Assembly: GCA_023376005.1 (NCBI GenBank)
Contig: CM042160.1
Coordinates: 87,891,194 to 87,955,193, forward strand
Source of the DNA: Doryteuthis pealeii
Lineage: Eukaryota; Mollusca; Cephalopoda; Myopsida; Loliginidae
Reading direction: 5' to 3'
Length of the DNA stretch: 64,000 nucleotides
Shown here: piece after piece, positions 46,641-57,410 of the stretch
Position numbering within the stretch: position 1 is the first letter of the stretch
Layout of the letters: each line of letters starts with the position of its first letter
Notes under the pieces: generated by a model
The model's input: the letters and a program-made list of their open reading frames with translations, nothing else
Databases searched by the model: none
Told to the model about the DNA's origin: nothing
Position numbers and translations under genes: made by a program

Positions 46641-46964
46641 ATCTCAAAAATTCCAAGAAATGGAGTCAGTCTGTATAGTTTCATTGACTCTGACTCCTTA
46701 ATTACTTCCCACTCTGACTCCAGTCATGTTGAAGGCACCGGTTCCTGCTAGATCATTGAAATTATACAGTGATGAGCCTGTTCAATACTTAGATGGTGAC
46801 CATTTAAGTAATGGCAAGTACTGTAAGTTAGGCATTAAATGACCCAAAAAGTGTTTGATATGCCGTAAAACAAAACAACTAATTGTCTCTTACTCCACAG
46901 TCCTGTCTAAACATCTGACGCCTTTTTTTTTTTTTTTCTTTTTTTTTTTTTTCTTTTTACTTTT

Positions 46965-46997
46965 TAATTTTATGGTAATCTTATTACCATAAAATTA
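46965..46997. repeat. Perfect 15-bp palindrome with 3-nt loop
   Basis: TAATTTTATGGTAAT-CTT-ATTACCATAAAATTA. It looks like two GGTAATC-type MITE ends with everything between them deleted. Confidence 0.7.
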
Positions 46998-47063
46998 TCT
47001 CATAGTCTCAATGTGCTAAAAAAAATGACACTTTTAAAAGTTCAGATTTTTCATGAAAAGGAT

Positions 47064-47526
47064 GGTAATCTGAACATTAGTTACATAAATTCCTTTCTGA
47101 AGATATCAGCCATTTTTTATTGTAACATTTTAAAATTACAAACAAAAGAAAAAAAACCCATAAAACTTCTAAAATTTAAATTTTCACATGTTTGAATTCA
47201 AGAAAACTTTATTGAATTTCCTTAAAATTTATAAATATACAAAAAAATATTTGAAAAATAAGTTTCTACTAAGAAAAATAGTTTTGATTTGGTTGAATGT
47301 TGGAAGATGAGACGAAACCATTCATTGCTCACTTGTTAATAAAAACAAATTTTTATTTAATTTAATTATTATCCTTCATTTAGCAATGGTTATTTCGAAT
47401 CAATATAACTGCATGTTTTAACACGAAAATATAAAATGTGTTCTTAATAAAAAATCCAGTTCATTTCAAATAATGCGCAAGCACAATTTTATGGTAGGAA
47501 TTTATGTAACTAATGTTCAGATTACC
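47064..47526. mobile_element. MITE family K, complete
   Basis: GGTAATCTGAACATTAGTTA and its inverse. Flanking GAAAAG occurs on both sides but one base out of register, so the duplication is uncertain. 47527-47870 is unassigned. Confidence 0.7.
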
Positions 47527-47876
47527 GAAAAGACAACCTAGATTATGTAGATGAATGGTCTACTGCCAGTACATCTCAGTGGAAACCCAGGGTGTGTGCC
47601 TTACCTGCCATACCATAGTTAAACCACTGGGTGTAGTTCATTGGAGTTCTACATTGCTAGCTAAAACTTCAAATGGGGACAGGCAGAAGCAGCTGGTATT
47701 AGAAAATTTGCTGTAGCAGTTGTTGATAATAATAATAGTAGTAATAATAATAAAAGAAGGATTTTTTTTTAAATTCTTGTCTTTTCAATAAATTATGAAC
47801 TGATTTTAATGAGAAAAAAAAATCTGCCTATTTTAACCTTTTCTGTTAATCAATCTGTTGGTAAAAATTAAATATA

Positions 47877-48300
47877 CAGTGGTACCTTGACTTAAGAGTG
47901 TCCCAATTTAAGAGTTTTTGGAATTATGAGCTGTTACACAGTAAATTTTTTGCTTGCTCGTACCTCAAATTGATTTAAGGTACAAGTAAGTTTCAGAGAT
48001 ACTTATATTAATAAGTTCACAAAAACAAGATCCCAAATAAAAAATATTATTCATAAAAAAAATAAACATTAAATCATATTAAAGCACATAATTCATTATA
48101 TTCTAATTTGTTTTTATTTTTTATATAGTGATATTTTTCTTATTTAAAAAAAAAAAGTTAGTGTTTTTTTGGGGGGGGGGGCTGGAATGGGTTAATGTCA
48201 TTTCAATTTAATTAAATGCGGGGGGGGGGGGGCTGATTTGGTATACGAGGAAATTGCATTACGAATAGAACAAATTAAACTCGTAAGTCAAGGTTCACTA
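47877..48300. mobile_element. Tc1/mariner-type MITE
   Basis: CAGTGGTACCTTGACTTAAG start, GTAAGTCAAGGTTCACTA end, TA on both sides. The interior contains G runs and no transposase. Confidence 0.8.
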
Positions 48301-48306
48301 TATATA

Positions 48307-48943
48307 CTAGCAAATATATGCACCCTCCGGGTGCAAGTATTTTAGTTAAATTTTATAATAAAATATCATATTAAATTAGAAAGGCTAATGAAACTGAATA
48401 AGAATGTAGATAAAAAGATTTTGAACAGAGGGGGTATGATTGAAAAATAGAACAACTTTGAAACTAAATCTTCCATCATTTTCCATTACTCCCGTCTTTC
48501 ATTGGTAAATTTTCCTAACTGTTTAGTTAAAATAGGAAGTAAAGAATAATATTACAGTTATTTCTTCTTGTTAAGGGATTTCTTTTAAGATTTATAGAAG
48601 AGATTTTTGCTCATATTCAATAAGATAAAACCAAACAATTAGAAATCGATAATACTAAGCATATATTTATTAAAATCAATTTTTTAAGATCAATATGCAA
48701 ATTAGTCTTCCATTCACACTGTAAACTGCTATTTTGTTTTATATATAAATACAACTGCATGTTCTGTGTATGTAGATATGGTCAACAGTCTTAATGATGT
48801 AAAACAATTTTATTAATAATTGAGGTTTAAATAAAAATAAAATCATGGATAATGTGAGATAAATAACAAAGGGATTTGAGACTCTTATAGTAATATAGTT
48901 TCGCTTACAGACAGACAAACACACAATCTCCATTATAATAAGA
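48307..48943 (-). mobile_element. Helitron family 1, complete (left of a head-to-head pair)
   Basis: Minus-strand TCTTATTATAATG start at 48943, hairpin GCACCCGGAGGGTGC and CTAG at 48307-48310. It lies six bases from the mariner element. Confidence 0.85.
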
Positions 48944-48951
48944 TATATATA

Positions 48952-49578
48952 TCTTATTATAATGGAGATTGTGTGTTTTTCTGTCTGTAACCGAAACTAT
49001 ATTACTACTCAAGTCACAATTCCCTTTGTTATTGACATCACAATCTCAATGATTTTATTTTTATTTAAATCTCAATTATTAATAAAATTGTTTTACATTA
49101 TTAATGCTGTTGACCATATCCACATATTAATAACATGCAATTATATTTATATATACAACAAAATAACGGTTTACTGTGTGAACGGGAAGGCTAATTTGCA
49201 TATTGATATTTAAAATGTGATTTTAATAAATATGTGTTTAGTACTATTGATTTCTAATTGTTTGGTTTTATTTTAATGAATATAAGCAAAAATCTCTTCA
49301 ATAAATGTTAAAAGAAATCCCTTAACAAGAAGAAATAACTGTAATTTTATTCTTTACTTCCTCTTTTAACTAAATTCTTAAATTAGAAAAAATAACAATG
49401 AAAGACGAGAGTGATGGAAGTGTAAGTTTCAGTTGTTCTATTTTTCGATTATAACCTCCTGTTTCAAATCTTTTTATCTGCATTCTTATTTAGTTTCATT
49501 AGTCTTTCTAATTTAATACAATATTTTATGACATTCAAACTTAAATACTTGCACCCGGAGGGTGCATATATTTGCTAG
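48952..49578 (+). mobile_element. Helitron family 1, complete (right of a head-to-head pair)
   Basis: TCTTATTATAATGGAGATTG at 48952, GCACCCGGAGGGTGC hairpin, CTAG at 49575-49578, then T. Eight bases of TA separate its 5' end from its partner's. Confidence 0.85.
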
Positions 49579-49764
49579 TATATATTATTTATTTTCAAAT
49601 CAATATTTTTTGCTGAGTAAAGATTGATTTGTGTTGCAATTCAAAATGGCAGCTTTCATTGGTAAGTGACAACACACTTCTCTTCAGTTTAACACAAACT
49701 TTCACTTATAAAATTAACTCAGTCATACTGCTGCAAATTTGGAAATGCATCCTTTATATATTAT

Positions 49765-49880
49765 ATATTCTACTATAGAAATATATTTGAAACAAATACT
49801 TTATTTTGGTATTCTACCATAGACATTTATTTTGAAACAAACCCTATATATATGTTTAATATTCTACCATAGAGATAAAT
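49765..49880. repeat. Degenerate tandem repeat, about 55-bp unit
   Basis: Three units with TATTCTACYATAGA and TTGAAACAAA; related sequence resumes after the Helitron at 50630-50760. Confidence 0.6.
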
Positions 49881-49979
49881 AAAAGAAAAATGCTTAAGAA
49901 ACTGATGAATTATTTGATAATAATGAAACCTAATGGGAAATGTGTATTTTGGTCGATTAATCTCTTTAAAATTTATACA

Positions 49980-50625
49980 TCTATTAATAATGGAGATTCA
50001 CTTCCGGTTTTTGTCTGTAACAAAAACTACGTCACTGCTTACGTCACATTACCCAAAATCGTCATTAACATAGAATACATACACTCAAAATTTGAACATG
50101 CAACACTATTAATAATAGATTCGCTTCCGGTTTTTGTCTGTAACAAAAACTACGTCACTGCTTACGTCACATTACCCAAAATCGTCATTAACATAGAATA
50201 CATACTCAAAATTTGAACATGCAACACTATTAATAATGGAGATTCGCTTCCGTTTTTTCTCTGTAACAAAAACTACGTCACTGCTTACGTCACTATACCC
50301 GAAATCGTCATAACATAGAATAAATACACTCAAAATTTGAGCATGCACCATTAGACAGTCCTCATTGTTTTTTAAAAATAAGTTTTAATAGATACATCCC
50401 CAGTATCATATACTTATATATAGTTTGTTTTATTTTAATAGATATTTAAAGTTTACATTTCAAATTGTTTTAATTATTTTTTTACTCCTTTTAATAAATT
50501 TGATGATTTCATGATTTATGGTTCAGACTCTCCAACATTTAATTTTTAACTTCCACCTCCTCAAGCAATATCTTTCAAAAATTTTTTTTACATCGCCGGG
50601 GTCGGGGGGGGGGTTATTTTGCTAG
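49980..50625 (+). mobile_element. Helitron family 2 with 5' end in triplicate
   Basis: The first 121-125 bp (ATTAATAATGGAGATTC ... TTTGAACATGCAACA) occur three times, starting at 49980, about 50106 and about 50227; only then does the body follow, ending CTAG at 50622-50625. Confidence 0.8.
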
Positions 50626-50693
50626 TATTTTTAATATTTTAGCATAGAAATACATTTATTTTGAAATGAATCATTTAGACATATTTTTAATAT

Positions 50694-50697
50694 TATG

Positions 50698-50740
<43 letters not shown>
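50694..50740. repeat. (TA)n microsatellite
   Basis: Pure TA run. Comparable runs: 34358-34404, 52020-52087, 56252-56295, 56383-56415, 58114-58147. Confidence 0.95.
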
Positions 50741-50742
<2 letters not shown>

Positions 50743-50887
50743 CAATTATTTGGTAATAATGAAATATAATAGGAAATGACTCTTAGTAATCTGAGCTCAC
50801 ACACACACAATTTCAAACTTCTGAATGCAGACATCTCATCATTTCATTAAAAAATAGAAAAATAAGAAAAATGCTGTGTATGTAAAA

Positions 50888-51530
50888 TACCCCCCCCCTC
50901 TCACAAGCAGGATGTAACACAAGGTCATCCATTTTTTAAATTTTTAAATTTATTTATTTTTCATATCGGAGTTTTCCAGGTTTGAATTCTGCAGTTTTCC
51001 TTAGTTTGGTTGCCATACCAAGATTAAAGAGCCCTACTATTTACCCATAGCTGGAGGGAGAATAGTTGGATTCATACTTTTCCCAAAGGCATTAGCCTTG
51101 TGCAAATAGCTTTGTCCAGGATTCAAATTCTATTTCTGCAGTGTCCGTTTCCTATAACAATGACCACGTGTGCTCCATAAAAGAAATTCAGTGTATGGTC
51201 ATTATATCAACTCTTTCATCAGTAATATCTAAGTCCTGTTGACAATTCAAATAAATTGTTCCACGCAGTTGATTCGCTGTTATAAACCTGGAACGTCCAA
51301 TCAAATATAATGGTTCAAATCCTGGATGAGGTTGTTTACGTTTCATATAGTGCTAATAACCTTGAAAAAGGTATGAATCCAACTATTCTCCCTCTAGCTA
51401 TGGGTAAATAGTAGAGCAGACCTCGCTCAGCAACCAATTTAGGACCAGGAAAAAAACTCTGAATTCAAACCTGTTAAACTCTGCTTAAGAAATTGACCTT
51501 ATGTCACATCCTACTCATGCAGAGGGGTTA
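50888..51530. mobile_element. SINE family F, inverted pair
   Basis: 50888-51165 on minus and 51285-51530 on plus, about 120 bp apart. 51536-51780 after them is unassigned. Confidence 0.7.
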
Positions 51531-51831
51531 GTAAATATGTATTATAAATGTCAGTGTTTGTTAGCATTGAACTGGAGCCTGCTCCTCACTGATAAGGGTT
51601 GACTTAGTGATTGGGGAGTATGATATTGAAAGATCCAAAACTCCCCAGTGACCCAAGTCAGTTTATATCACTGATGGCACCCTAGTGAGTTGTTTGGTTT
51701 ACATCAAATGCTTACATCATGTTTTACAAAGTTTTACATATATGTATATCACACACACACACATGTGTATGTGTGTATAATAGAATTTGGTAATTTGCTT
51801 GAAGCATTGTTAAGTATATTAATATTTATTT

Positions 51832-52018
51832 ATATTAAGAAGGCAATTACAATGCGAATAAAAAATAATAGATAAAATAATGTCCAGTGTCTAATCAATT
51901 TCAAAGAAACTTCATCTTCAATCTAAAGATGAAGTTTCTTTGAAATTGATTAGACACTGGACATTATTTTTATTTTTTAAATTTTTTTAGACGCATTGTA
52001 ATTGCCTTCTTAATATTA
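51832..52018. repeat. Inverted repeat, arms near 90 bp
   Basis: ATTAAGAAGGCAATTACAATG and inverse at the outside, AATTTCAAAGAAACTTCATC and inverse at the centre (loop about 51918-51922). The right arm parallels the 14.17-kb ribozyme element, with the core eroded. A long (TA)n follows. Confidence 0.8.
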
Positions 52019-52090
<72 letters not shown>

Positions 52091-52269
52091 ATATTTTCAA
52101 TTGTTTATATCTTTAATATTGGCTTTCAGTTTGCATATACGATTATATTGTCGAATATAATATATAAACTTTCAGTTAATATATTCAGTTAAAATATATA
52201 TATATATAATACTAATCTGTTCAGTCATTTAAAGCTGCATCAAGTCAATTTAGATAAAGGACACAGGTT

Positions 52270-52358
52270 GCTTACAGTACCTACTATTGCTTAAGTAGTC
52301 ACCCAATTAAGTATTTAACAGACTCATTGTTGCTTAACTTCAGTGATCTAGTAGGAAG
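52270..52358 (-). mobile_element. 5S rRNA-derived segment
   Basis: The minus strand reads through most of 5S rRNA: GATCACTGAAGTTAAGCAAC, TACTTAATTGGGTGAC and TAGGTACTGTAAGC at the 3' end. Diverged from any working 5S gene. 52360-53440 beyond is unassigned apart from the tail at 52605-52656. Confidence 0.75.
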
Positions 52359-53449
52359 CATTCACACCTCTCCAACACTCGAAGAAAATTCTACAATGCT
52401 GACAGCATGGACAAACTATTTGGAAAAATAGATCCCAAGAGGATATTAAACTTTTTGAAAAGAACCGGCCTCTTATCAAGGATGTAGGTTCACAGACTTA
52501 CAAAAATCACCCACTCACTCTCTTGATGTTAAAATTCTCAACAGAAAACTTGATTACAGCAAATAAATCCCTATACATTTTTGAATACCTAATTACCAAT
52601 AGAAGTATTTGGCATAAAATAACCCAAGGGGTTGACATGTCGTAAAACCCAACCAACAAAACCTAGTAGGAAGCAGTGCTTTCAGTGTTAATTGACTGTA
52701 ATTGACAACGCCCTAGTTAGGATCATATATGTGAGACGACCTGTTCTGCACTCTGCTCTTTAGATGTACTTGTCTAGATCCCAACGTTGTGAATTATGTG
52801 CCGGACGAATTTAAGCACGAGTCAGAAATACAGGCTCACAAGGATTAAAAAAACAAAACAACAACAACAACCACAAATGTGTGTAAACAAGACGCGGATG
52901 GAAGAAGAGTGTGTGTGATGCTTCCGCTGTCTATCCAGCTGGTTACTACTGCTGCTATCCCTACTGGCGAACTTAACCCTTCAATCCCCGGGTGCTAACT
53001 AACTTAGGGCTCGAGTTTAGTTGTATTTATGTCAAATTCCCCTACCCAAACAATCTTCTCCGGACCACACAAATGGCCAGAACTTAAATAAATCGCAGAC
53101 TTCGAGTCGCCATTAACCCTTAAAATTAAAGCACTCAAATATTTTTCCAGACAATCCGTCTTCAATATGTTGATCATTAATTTTTTCAAAAGAGAATTTC
53201 TCCTAAAAAATCCTTTTTGCTTTTAATACCTGGGTGCCTAAGATATTATCACCAAGTGGTCCCATTTCATGGTGGCATATAGGTCTCTTTAAACTTTACG
53301 ACCTAATCTTTGGATTCGTAAAAAGGTCAGCCACCCACCCCTTTTACTTATGCCGGACCTTAACCTACTCTTTCTTATTTATTTATTTATTCTGACCATG
53401 TTCGTCTTTAACCATAGTATCACATATATTCAGTAGTATGTATTTACCC

Positions 53450-53770
53450 AACCTATTCGTGACGAGTAGGATGTGACACAAAATCTCAAGTATGGTGCAT
53501 CTAGCAAGGATTGAACTCTCTTTTCAGTAGTAATGGATCTGCAAGACTAGCTTGCTAACCTATTCGTGACGAGTAGGATGTGACACAAAATCTCAAGTAT
53601 GGGTGCATCTAGCAAGGATTGAACTCTCTTTTCAGTAGTAGGATCTGCAAGACTAGCTTGCTAACGGCGACGAGTAGGATGTGACACAAAATCTCAAGTA
53701 TGGTGCATCTAGCAAGGATTGAACTCTCTTTCAGTAGTAATGGATCTGCAAGACTAGCTTGCTAACAATT
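53450..53770 (-). repeat. Three tandem tRNA-like SINE units of about 107 bp
   Basis: Units start near 53450, 53557 and 53663. On the minus strand each has GTTAGCAAGCTAGTCTTGC and a B-box-like GAGAGTTCAATCCTTG. The units are nearly identical. The last is cut by the family B element, whose target duplication lies in it. Confidence 0.85.
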
Positions 53771-54360
53771 CCGCCCTGTCGGCTGGGGTGTTAGAATGCA
53801 CCTCTGCAGAGGGGTATGACTCCCCCAATGGGGCCACCTGTTGGTCGTGGGTGGCAACCCGTGACGCTTAAGGATAGAACCCAGGTGGATGAGCAGTTCA
53901 TGACTTGCAATACTCCACTTTGGTCCTTTCTTGGGCTAGACGGGCGGTCTGAGAGGCCCCTCCGATCAATCGGCTGGTCACGTCAAGCCCTAGCACCTAT
54001 ATGATTTTCCCAACTCTATTGCCCTTATGGGAAGTCGCAACCCCTTTTTATCATATGGGTGCTAGAAGGCGGTGGCTGCGGGTCTACATGTCCTGGGAAT
54101 GACGTTGAACTCTATCTGATGGTGAGGTTCCAGTTCTGGAGGTTTGGGGAATGTGGAGCACCCCTTCATCACCATTGCTCCCTGGTCCATTCTGACCCGG
54201 AGTGGTAGTACCTTTAGGGTCCCATCTATGGGTTGAATAGAAAAATGTATTTATAAAAAAAAAAATTGTATTATCCATTAAGAATTGATTTATTTCAAAA
54301 CTTTATCGGCATTAAATAACCCACTGAGGTTGATATGCCGTAAAACAAACCAAACTAAAA
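53771..54360 (+). mobile_element. Family B retroposon, full length
   Basis: Target duplication CTTGCTAACAATT (53758-53770, 54361-54373). Confidence 0.9.
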
Positions 54361-54434
54361 CTTGCTAACAATTATACCATGATGGAATGGGTCGTATATT
54401 CATAAGTAATATCTAGAATGATCACTCTAAACCC

Positions 54435-54640
54435 AAAATGTATACTATTTGTCTGAATTTTTGAGATGAGAATTTATAATTGGTATTATTTCGATTTTCA
54501 GACTGTTGTCCTCATCTTTATAGTTATTATTGACCAGAAACACCTGTAGAAGACCGCAGAGCCCATCGGCTGAAATGTTGTGTCTATAACAATAAAGGTT
54601 AGGACAACAGTCCGAAACGTCCAAATAATACAAATTACAA
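54435..54640. repeat. Family E fragment, inverted ends
   Basis: TTTTTGAGATGAGAATTTAT ... GTTGTCCTCATC and later GAAATGTTGTGTCTATAAC ... GGACAACAGTCCGAA. Confidence 0.65.
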
Positions 54641-54649
54641 TATCCGACT

Positions 54650-55075
54650 ATAAACCAAGGTTCCAAGTACGATGCTGGCCCTCACCAACTCAACGTATGA
54701 GTAGCACAGGGATCTGGGCGGTAAAGTGAGAAGCTGATAGTAGGTGTGGCGCTCCATCTCAGACGCCAAAACTACATATGATGGAATTGGTGGTACTACT
54801 AAATGACTAATAAGGGCTGATTTAACTCAATCGGTTGAGCGTTGGACTTGTAACCACAAGGTTCTGGGTTTGATACCGGCCCTCGCCAACTCAGCGTATG
54901 AGTAGCACATGGATCTGTGCAGTAAAGTGGGGAGCTGATGGTAGGTGTGGTGCTTCACCTCAGATGCTAAAAACAATCTTCTTGGTCTAGTGCTCGTGAA
55001 AAGGGGATAGACTCTCTTGTTATCTGGCTGATACCGGCTTTAGGCCACCCTGATGACTTTACTTACTTACAATAT
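54650..55075 (+). mobile_element. SINE family A, two tandem copies
   Basis: A partial copy at 54655-54775 and a near full-length copy at 54817-55072 (GGTTCTGGGTTTGATACCGG; end GGCCACCCTGATGACTTTAC). The second is the reference used to read the exon-SINE chimera. 55080-55780 is unassigned intron. Confidence 0.8.
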
Positions 55076-55781
55076 ATAGTTAGAGAAAAAAAAAAATCAC
55101 TCGGCTTAAAACTCTTAACATCCTATACCGCCTCATTCCGCCCGGCTGGAAGTCACATTTGTTTTCCTAATACACCCCAAACAATAGCCTTTGTTTAAAT
55201 GTAACATTAAACATATTTAGAAGTCTTTATTTTTAGGGAAATAACAGGTAACTTTAAATGAAAAGGAAATTTTAAACTATTTTTTGATAAACACTTAGAG
55301 GAATGTGGCTCTGGACTTAGAAAATTCTCACTAGGATGTTAAGAGTTTTAAAATATTGGGCTTATAGGCATGTAAAGATTAAAAATCCTGTATATTATTC
55401 TAAGTAGAATGGAAAAAAAAATTATCTACTTTTGAATTCGTGTTAAAACTTGTTTTTATTTTTTAAATTTTATTCTTTTTTTTATTTTTTTTTTTTTTTT
55501 TTTTATTAAAAAAAATTCCCCAAACAAAACAAAGTTATTTAGTTGATGTAATTCATTTTAACTTGAAAGCATTTTTTATCTTGATTAACTTCTCAAGTTC
55601 AATATTCCTATAATTGTTGATAAACATAATTGGTTAAAAAAAAAAAAGAAAGAAAGAAAAAAAGAAACTAAACGTGTCATGTGATCTTGTTTTACATTCA
55701 TGAATTTGATTTCTTCTATGAGACACTTACTTTTAGTTTATAAACAGTGTTTACATTTATTCACAATGTGGCTTTTCACAG

Positions 55782-55875
55782 AGGATTACGCTAAGTTTTT
55801 CAAGTCTAAGCTGCGATGGTTGATTCATCAACTCTGGATGATGACTGTTACTTCTGTGGTGTTAGTACTAGCTGT
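55782..55875 (+). CDS. DNAJC14: DNAJC14-like gene, second coding exon visible (94 bp)
   Basis: It follows a CAG acceptor (TTTTCACAG) and ends at GTAAGT. The upstream exon leaves one base (G); the first two bases here (AG) complete Glu-557, then 30 codons follow, then GT, which is completed in the next exon. The peptide runs EDYAKFFKSKLRWLIHQL and then WMMTVTSVVLVLA, the first half of a hydrophobic helix (about 576-600 of the protein). Perfect phase match on both sides and local GC rise support it. The basic amphipathic lead-in to a membrane helix fits an ER-anchored protein. Confidence 0.8.
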
Positions 55876-56129
55876 GTAAGTATACCATCTTTTTTTTTTA
55901 ATCTATTCAAATTTTCTTCTTTTTTTTATTTACTGCTCTTTAAGCTGCTGCTGCTGTTGTTGTTGTTGTTGTTATCATTTTTTATTTATTTATTATAATT
56001 TTATTTTTGTAATCGCTCCTCAAAAAAAAAAAAAAAAAGAAAAAAGAAAAAATTAGGTCAGATAAGTAAAGTGGCTTTTTGTTTTATATGCTCATTATAA
56101 TAAGGATTCTACAGAGTGACACACCACGC

Positions 56130-56160
<31 letters not shown>
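55876..56160. repeat. Low-complexity intron start
   Basis: T-rich stretch with a (TTG)n run near 55950, A run at 56023-56055 and T run at 56131-56155. Confidence 0.8.
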
Positions 56161-56246
56161 GTAAGAGTCAATAATTGCCGGCATTTTCGTTATAATATAT
56201 ATTATACAAAAAGAGCAAATAATTAATGACTTGCTCTTTTGTGTGA

Positions 56247-56297
<51 letters not shown>

Positions 56298-56381
56298 ACA
56301 CAATGGTAATAAATCCAATGATATGTAAGTTTAAAAAAAAAAACAAACATTAGATAATTGCATCCTCTTTCTCTATCTCTC

Positions 56382-56418
<37 letters not shown>

Positions 56419-56484
56419 ATAAAAAAGGTCCGCAAAATGTATTATGTTCTCAGAAAATTAAAAAAAATTCTTTTTATCTTACAT

Positions 56485-56524
56485 ATGCGACACGTGTTTC
56501 TGATCTGTTGTCTTCTTCAGGCAT
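56485..56524 (-). ncRNA. Hammerhead ribozyme-like motif
   Basis: Minus strand: stem I AUGC with GCAU, core CUGAAGA, GAAAC, stem III ACA-CG-UGU, cleavage nucleotide C (GUC triplet; predicted cut 56489/56488). Stem II is poor (two pairs at most). (TA)n lies about 70 bp downstream at 56383-56415. Confidence 0.5.
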
Positions 56525-56643
56525 TGAGTTATTATTTTGGCAGAATATGTCCGATATTTGATAGGTTGTGTGTGTTTCTGCAACTTTTCTATTATAATAT
56601 ATATATATATATATACACGATTAAAATCGAATGGTTTAAAATC

Positions 56644-56685
56644 TACCGACTCGAGTTTCTCACAATAGCGTGAATCTTCGGAGTA
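56644..56685 (-). ncRNA. Hammerhead ribozyme-like motif, left arm
   Basis: Minus strand: stem I UACU with GGUA, CCGAAGA (U4 changed to C), extra U, stem II UCAC with GUGA, GAAAC, stem III ACU-CG-AGU, cleavage nucleotide C. The C at position 4 probably abolishes cleavage. Confidence 0.5.
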
Positions 56686-56715
56686 TTTTAAAAAAAAAAA
56701 TAAATAAAAAAAAAA

Positions 56716-56757
56716 TACCCCGAAGATTTGCGCTATTGAGAGAAACTTGAGTCGGTA
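56716..56757 (+). ncRNA. Hammerhead ribozyme-like motif, right arm
   Basis: Stem I UACC with GGUA (perfect), CCGAAGA, GAAAC, stem III ACU-UG-AGU, cleavage nucleotide C (56753/56754). Stem II is weaker than in the left arm. Confidence 0.45.
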
Positions 56758-56917
56758 GTTTTTAAACCATTCGATTTTAATCGTCTATTTAGCTCTTTTA
56801 TATTGAGCACTTTTTAATTGATTTTAGTGAAAAAATCCAGAAGTAAATAGTATTTTATACTTGTTTGCTTGGTGGATTTAATGGTAACTGCGATGTGTAT
56901 ATGTATGTTATTTACTG

Positions 56918-57040
56918 AACTTAGCTTAGATGTAGCACAAGGCCAGAAGTGTGGGGCACCCAGTGAGAATCAAACTCACTAACAATGGTCTACTAAGCTA
57001 ACTTGCTAACCATTAGGCTACATGAGGTATGTATGTAGAT
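56918..57040 (-). mobile_element. SINE family G
   Basis: Minus-strand GCCTAATGGTTAGCAAGTTA and GAGTTTGATTCTC. 57060-57880 is intron without recognised features except (TTTA)n near 57290, a 44-bp A run at 57366-57408 and a C run near 57540. Confidence 0.65.
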
Positions 57041-57290
57041 ATAGTGAGTGTGCCACTAGAATGTTTCCATTGTAATGGCATTAGTAATTTATCTAAGTAT
57101 TCAATGCTTCATTAAAAAAATAGCTTTGATAAAATTGTGGAAAATATATAATCTCAAACTTAAATTTTGCTTATATTTTCTCTATTTGCGGAGGTGGAAA
57201 ATAATTACTTACATTAATTATCTATTTCAAATTGGAATTAGGGTATTTAGAAAAATTGTTTTTTATACATTTTTGTTAATTATGCCATAT

Positions 57291-57321
<31 letters not shown>

Positions 57322-57361
57322 TTTTTCCTTATTGAATTTAAAATTGCTGGATTTTAAAATC

Positions 57362-57410
<49 letters not shown>

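Larger units (their letters stand above)
56616..56785. repeat. Inverted repeat with a ribozyme motif in each arm
   Basis: Arms of about 75-80 bp (ACGATTAAAATCGAATGG outside, CCGAAGATT inside) around an A-rich loop at 56686-56713; several differences between arms. Confidence 0.85.

Noticed and set aside
49890..50216. 108-codon frame with an internal repeat
   Set aside because: It is the translation of the triplicated Helitron 5' end; the peptide repeat mirrors the DNA repeat.
52270..52358. Functional 5S rRNA gene
   Set aside because: Too many changes in the internal control region and no intact 5' end.
53450..53770. CRISPR-like array
   Set aside because: Units are contiguous without spacers, and the genome is eukaryotic.
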